A stretch of DNA of 64,000 nucleotides from Streptomyces sp. NP160 (GTDB lineage: Bacteria > Actinomycetota > Actinomycetes > Actinomycetales > Quadrisphaeraceae). The notes under the pieces were generated by a model that was not told where the DNA came from, made no database searches, and saw nothing but the letters and a program-made list of their open reading frames with translations. Positions 60,781 to 64,000 of this stretch are shown piece by piece; position 1 is the stretch's first letter; each line of letters starts with the position of its first letter. The translations under genes and the position numbers were made by a program. The stretch lies in NCBI RefSeq assembly GCF_006335115.1, contig NZ_VDMJ01000029.1, positions 1 through 64,000 on the forward strand, given 5' to 3'.

Positions 60781-62154
60781 GTGGCCACCAGGACGACGGG
60801 CACCACCACGATCGACCTGCGCGACGGGGTCGCCCCCTCGGCGACCACCTCGGCCGCGGGCACCCCCGCGCCGGACCGGCGCGCCCCGCGGCCGGCGCCC
60901 CGGCGCCCGGCGCTGACGCGGCGCCAGCACGCCGCCGCCTGGGGCGACGCGCTGCTGGGCGGTCCGCTGCCCGGGCGCCTGGCCCGCTGGGACACGCCGC
61001 TGCTCACCTACGGCGTGCTGCAGGGCGCGGTGGTCATGCTCGTGGCCATCGGCCTGGTCATGGTGCTGTCCAGCTCCAGCGTGGAGTCGATCGCGGACGG
61101 CAGGTCGCCGTTCCAGGTGGTCCTCTCGCAGGCGCCGTTCGCGGTGCTCGGGCTGGTGGCGATGCTCGTCGCCGCGCGGCTGCCGCCGGTCTTCTGGCGC
61201 CGGGTGGCGCCCGTGGTCGTCGTCGTCGCGGCCGTGCTGGAGTCGCTCGTGCTGACGCCGCTGGGCGTCGACGTGGGCGGCAACAGGAACTGGGTGCGCA
61301 TCGGGTCCGTCCAGGGCCAGCCGTCGGAGCTCGGCAAGGTCGCGCTGGTCCTGTGGTGCGCCGTGGTGCTGGCGAGCAAGCACAGGCTGCTGCACCAGCC
61401 GCTGCGCTGGGGCCTGCCGCTGGCCCTCGGCGTGGTGCCCGTCATCGGCTTCGTGCTGGCCGGCGGCGACCTCGGCACCTCGATGGTCATGGCGCTCGTG
61501 GTGGCCGGCGCGCTCTTCGCGGCCGGTGTGCCGCTGCGCCACCTGGCGGTCATGGCGCTGGTCGGCCTGGTGGCCGTCGCGGCCTTCGCCAGCACCGGCA
61601 ACCGGATCACCCGCATCGAGGCCTTCCTCGGCGGCAACACCGACCGCCTCGGCAGCGGCTACCAGGCCACGAGCGGCCTCTACGCCCTCGCCTCGGGCGG
61701 CCTGACGGGCCTGGGCCTGGGCGGCAGCCGCCAGAAGTGGAGCTGGCTGCCCGAGGCCCACAACGACTACATCTTCGCCATCCTGGGCGAGGAGCTCGGG
61801 CTGGTCGGCACGCTCGTCGTCCTCGCGCTGTTCGTGGTCTTCGGCTGGTGCTGCGCGCGGGTGGTGCGCCGCAGCAAGGACCTGTTCGCCGCCGTGCTCG
61901 TGGCCGGCGTCATGGTGTGGGTGCTCGGCCAGGCCGCCGTCAACATCGCCGTCGTCATCGGGCTCGCCCCGGTGCTCGGCGTGCCCCTGCCGCTCATCTC
62001 GGCGGGTGGCTCGGCGCTGCTGTGCACCCTGCTCGGCGTCGGCCTGGTGCTCTCGTGCGCCCGCCACAGCCCCGGGGCGCAGGCCGCGCTGAGCGCCCGC
62101 CCCGGCCTGGTGCGCCGGTCCCTGGCCGTGGTCTCCCGGGGAGGGCGCCGGTGA
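60781..62154 (+). CDS. ftsW: Septal peptidoglycan glycosyltransferase FtsW
   Basis: A 457-residue SEDS-family membrane protein with ten predicted segments after a basic Ala/Pro-rich N-terminus of about 70 residues. Motifs: VLSSSSVESIADGRSPFQVV, GGNRNWVRIGSVQGQPSELG with KVAL, AGGDLGTSMVMALVV, LGGSRQKWSWLPEAHNDYIF, AILGEELGLVG and GVPLPLISAGGSAL. It polymerises lipid II together with FtsI. The GTG start is two bases after the murD stop, and its stop overlaps murG (GTGA). Confidence 0.94.
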   Translation: MATRTTGTTTIDLRDGVAPSATTSAAGTPAPDRRAPRPAPRRPALTRRQHAAAWGDALLGGPLPGRLARWDTPLLTYGVLQGAVVMLVAIGLVMVLSSSSVESIADGRSPFQVVLSQAPFAVLGLVAMLVAARLPPVFWRRVAPVVVVVAAVLESLVLTPLGVDVGGNRNWVRIGSVQGQPSELGKVALVLWCAVVLASKHRLLHQPLRWGLPLALGVVPVIGFVLAGGDLGTSMVMALVVAGALFAAGVPLRHLAVMALVGLVAVAAFASTGNRITRIEAFLGGNTDRLGSGYQATSGLYALASGGLTGLGLGGSRQKWSWLPEAHNDYIFAILGEELGLVGTLVVLALFVVFGWCCARVVRRSKDLFAAVLVAGVMVWVLGQAAVNIAVVIGLAPVLGVPLPLISAGGSALLCTLLGVGLVLSCARHSPGAQAALSARPGLVRRSLAVVSRGGRR

Positions 62155-63344
62155 GCGCCCCCGCGAGCCGGCCGCTGGCGGTGCTGCTCGCCGGCGGCGG
62201 CACCACCGGGCACGTCTCGCCGCTGCTGGCCCTGGCCGACTGCCTCCGCCGCCGCGACCCCGCCACCGGCGTGCTCGTGCTCGGCACGAACGAGGGCCTC
62301 GAGGCCCGGCTGGTGCCCGCGCGCGGCTACGAGCTGGCCGTGGTGCCCCGCGTGCCGCTGCCCCGCAAGCCCTCGACGGCGCTGCTGCGCCTGCCCGGGC
62401 GCCTCCTGAGCGCCGTGCGCGCCGCTGAGCGCGCCGTCGTGCAGGCGGGGGAGGCCGTGGGCGCCCCGCGCGCGGACGTCGTCGTCGGCGTGGGCGGCTA
62501 CGTGGCCGTGCCCGCCTACCTCGCGGCGCGCCGGATGGGCGTGCCCGTGGTGGTGCACGAGGCCAACTTCCGCCCGGGGGTGGCCAACCGCCTCGGCGCG
62601 AAGCTCACCCGGCACGTGGCCACGACGTTCCCCGGCACCGACCTGCACGGGCAGGGCGGCACCGGCGAGCTCACGGGGCTGCCCATGCGCACCGAGGTGA
62701 CCCGCCTGGACCGGGAGGCCCGGCGGGCGGAGGCCCGTGCGGCGTTCGACCTGCACCCGGACGCCCCCACGCTGCTCGTGACCGGCGGGTCGCTGGGCGC
62801 CCAGCGGCTCAACACGGCCGTGGTCGAGGGCGCTGCGGAGCTGCTCGCCGCGCCGGCCGGCGGCGGTCCGGCGCCGCAGGTGCTGCACCTCACGGGCGCC
62901 GGGAAGGCGGTGGCGCCCTCCGGGCTGCCGGACGGCGCCGTCTACCGGGTGCTGGAGTACACCGACCGCATGGACCTGGCCTACGCCGCTGCTGACCTGG
63001 TGCTCTGCCGCGCCGGCGCGGGCACGGTCTGCGAGACCACGGCCGTGGGGCTGCCCGCCGTGTACGTGCCGCTGCCCGTCGGCAACGGCGAGCAGCGCCT
63101 CAACGCGGCGGGAGCGGTGGCCGCCGGGTCCGCCCTGCTGGTCGACGACGCCGACGTCACCGCCGACTGGGTCCGCGGTCCGCTGCGCGACCTGCTCACC
63201 GACGCCGACGGCGCGGGCCGCCTGGCGGCGATGGCGGCGGCCGCCGGCTCGTCGTCGGTGGCGGCAGGGGCCCGCGACGGCGACGAGCGCCTCGCCGACC
63301 TCGTCGAGCGCGCCGCCGGGCGGCGCACGGAGGAGGCGCGGTGA
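62151..63344 (+). CDS. murG: Lipid II synthase MurG (N-acetylglucosaminyltransferase)
   Basis: A 397-residue GT28 enzyme on the inner membrane face that adds GlcNAc to lipid I. Motifs: LLAGGGTTGHVSPLLALADC near the N-terminus, VVGVGGYVAVPAYLAAR, VVHEANFRPGVANRLGA (usually HEQN; here HEAN), LLVTGGSLGAQRLNTAV, and the UDP-GlcNAc-binding LVLCRAGAGTVCETTAVGLP followed by YVPLPVGNGEQRLNA (normally HQxxNA). The two loop changes (EQN to EAN, HQ to EQR) are conservative variations that may be typical of the group. It overlaps both neighbours by four bases. Confidence 0.93.
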   Translation: MSAPASRPLAVLLAGGGTTGHVSPLLALADCLRRRDPATGVLVLGTNEGLEARLVPARGYELAVVPRVPLPRKPSTALLRLPGRLLSAVRAAERAVVQAGEAVGAPRADVVVGVGGYVAVPAYLAARRMGVPVVVHEANFRPGVANRLGAKLTRHVATTFPGTDLHGQGGTGELTGLPMRTEVTRLDREARRAEARAAFDLHPDAPTLLVTGGSLGAQRLNTAVVEGAAELLAAPAGGGPAPQVLHLTGAGKAVAPSGLPDGAVYRVLEYTDRMDLAYAAADLVLCRAGAGTVCETTAVGLPAVYVPLPVGNGEQRLNAAGAVAAGSALLVDDADVTADWVRGPLRDLLTDADGAGRLAAMAAAAGSSSVAAGARDGDERLADLVERAAGRRTEEAR

Positions 63345-64000
63345 GCGCGCGCTTCGACCTCGCCGCGCCGGTGCCGCCGCTGTCCGAGCTGGGCGCGGTG
63401 CACTTCATCGGCGTCGGGGGAGTGGGGGTCTCCGGGGTCGCGCGGATCATGCTCGAGCGCGGCGTGGCGGTCTCCGGCAGCGACGCGAAGGACCTCCCGG
63501 TCATGGATGCGCTGCGCGCCCTCGGTGGCCGGGTGGCCGCCGGGTTCGACCCGGAGCGCCTCCACGGGGCCGACACGGTGGTGGCCGGCTCGGCCATCCG
63601 CGAGGACAACCCCGAGCTGGCCGCCGCCCGCGCCGCCGGGCAGCGCGTGCTGCACCGCTCCCAGGGCCTGGCGGCGCTCATGGCGGGGCTGCGCGGGGTG
63701 GCCGTGGCGGGCACCAACGGCAAGACCACCACCACCGCCATGCTCGTGGCGACCCTCGCCCACGCCGGCGCCGACCCGTCCTTCGCCGTGGGCGGTGAGC
63801 TGGTCGGGGTGGGCACCAACGCCCGCCACGGGTCGGGCGACGTCTTCGTGGCCGAGGCCGACGAGTCCGACTCGAGCTTCCTCGTGTACGCCCCCGAGGT
63901 CTCCGTGGTCACCAACGTCCAGCCCGACCACCTCGACCACCACGGCGACTACGCCGGCGTGCAGGCCGCCTTCGCCGCCTTCGCCGCCCGCATCCGGCCC
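63341..64000 (+). CDS. murC: UDP-MurNAc:L-alanine ligase, 5' part (cut by window edge)
   Basis: The first 220 codons of murC. The N-terminal domain shows AVHFIGVGGVGVSGVARIML, GSDAKDLPVMDALRALGGRV and VVAGSAIREDNPELAAARAA. The ATP loop [20 protein letters not shown] lies near residue 124, followed by FVAEADESDSSFLVYAPEV and VTNVQPDHLDHHGDY. The enzyme adds the first amino acid of the stem peptide. The GTG at 63341 overlaps the murG stop (GTGA). The C-terminal domain is outside the window. Confidence 0.94.
   Translation, partial: MSARFDLAAPVPPLSELGAVHFIGVGGVGVSGVARIMLERGVAVSGSDAKDLPVMDALRALGGRVAAGFDPERLHGADTVVAGSAIREDNPELAAARAAGQRVLHRSQGLAALMAGLRGVAVAGTNGKTTTTAMLVATLAHAGADPSFAVGGELVGVGTNARHGSGDVFVAEADESDSSFLVYAPEVSVVTNVQPDHLDHHGDYAGVQAAFAAFAARIRP

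Overview
The window is very GC-rich actinobacterial chromosome. Nearly all starts are GTG or ATG, and many start codons sit 6-8 bases after a TAnnnT promoter element (leaderless transcription). It holds an actinobacterial dcw (division and cell-wall) cluster, a DUF3040/DUF58/transglutaminase block, a PknL/Rv2175c pair and a DnaE2-type polymerase. The gene content fits a Kineosporia/Kineococcus/Quadrisphaera-like organism, but that placement is inference from content only.

Layout. (1) 1-7.6 kb is an accessory-looking segment: the 5' end of an IS5-family transposase, a Ymh-type HEPN protein, a lipoprotein, a large secreted NHL/Fn3/CWB2 surface protein, a small membrane protein and a tyrosine recombinase. 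(2) 7.6-15.6 kb is core metabolism and signalling: DUF5302, a phosphofructokinase with PPi-type residues, class II DAHP synthase, threonine aldolase, a PASTA Ser/Thr kinase divergent from an Rv2175c-like DNA-binding protein, and a MATE exporter. The aroG-pknL-Rv2175c order recalls the Mycobacterium tuberculosis locus close to its dcw cluster. (3) 15.6-21.2 kb: a dicarboxylate transporter, then the core carotenoid operon crtE-crtI-crtB. (4) 21.3-29.3 kb: a CDP-alcohol phosphatidyltransferase, two tandem membrane PAS-GGDEF-EAL proteins, a methyltransferase, a RibD-like reductase and a small protein. (5) 29.5-33.8 kb: a second carotenoid block (CrtI/CrtD-like desaturase; CrtA-like monooxygenase, CruF-like hydratase and a family 2 glycosyltransferase in one coupled operon). 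(6) 34.0-44.6 kb: DUF6504 and SAV_6107-HEPN genes, two MFS transporters, dnaE2 and dinB. Perfect LexA boxes (TCGAAC-N4-GTTCGA) lie upstream of both DUF6504 and dnaE2. (7) 44.8-50.1 kb: DUF3040, and on the opposite strand moxR-DUF58-transglutaminase. (8) 50.2-64.0 kb: the dcw cluster mraZ, rsmH, ftsL, ftsI, murE, murF, mraY, murD, ftsW, murG and murC (cut by the right edge), mostly coupled through ATGA/GTGA overlaps.

The genes work together in three main ways. The dcw cluster makes meso-DAP lipid II and the septal synthase. The two crt blocks together could make a hydroxylated, oxidised and glycosylated acyclic carotenoid (inference). The two LexA boxes tie DUF6504/HEPN and the error-prone polymerase into one DNA-damage response. 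Several long, nearly perfect palindromes of different families lie between genes, and a half copy of one lies inside dnaE2.
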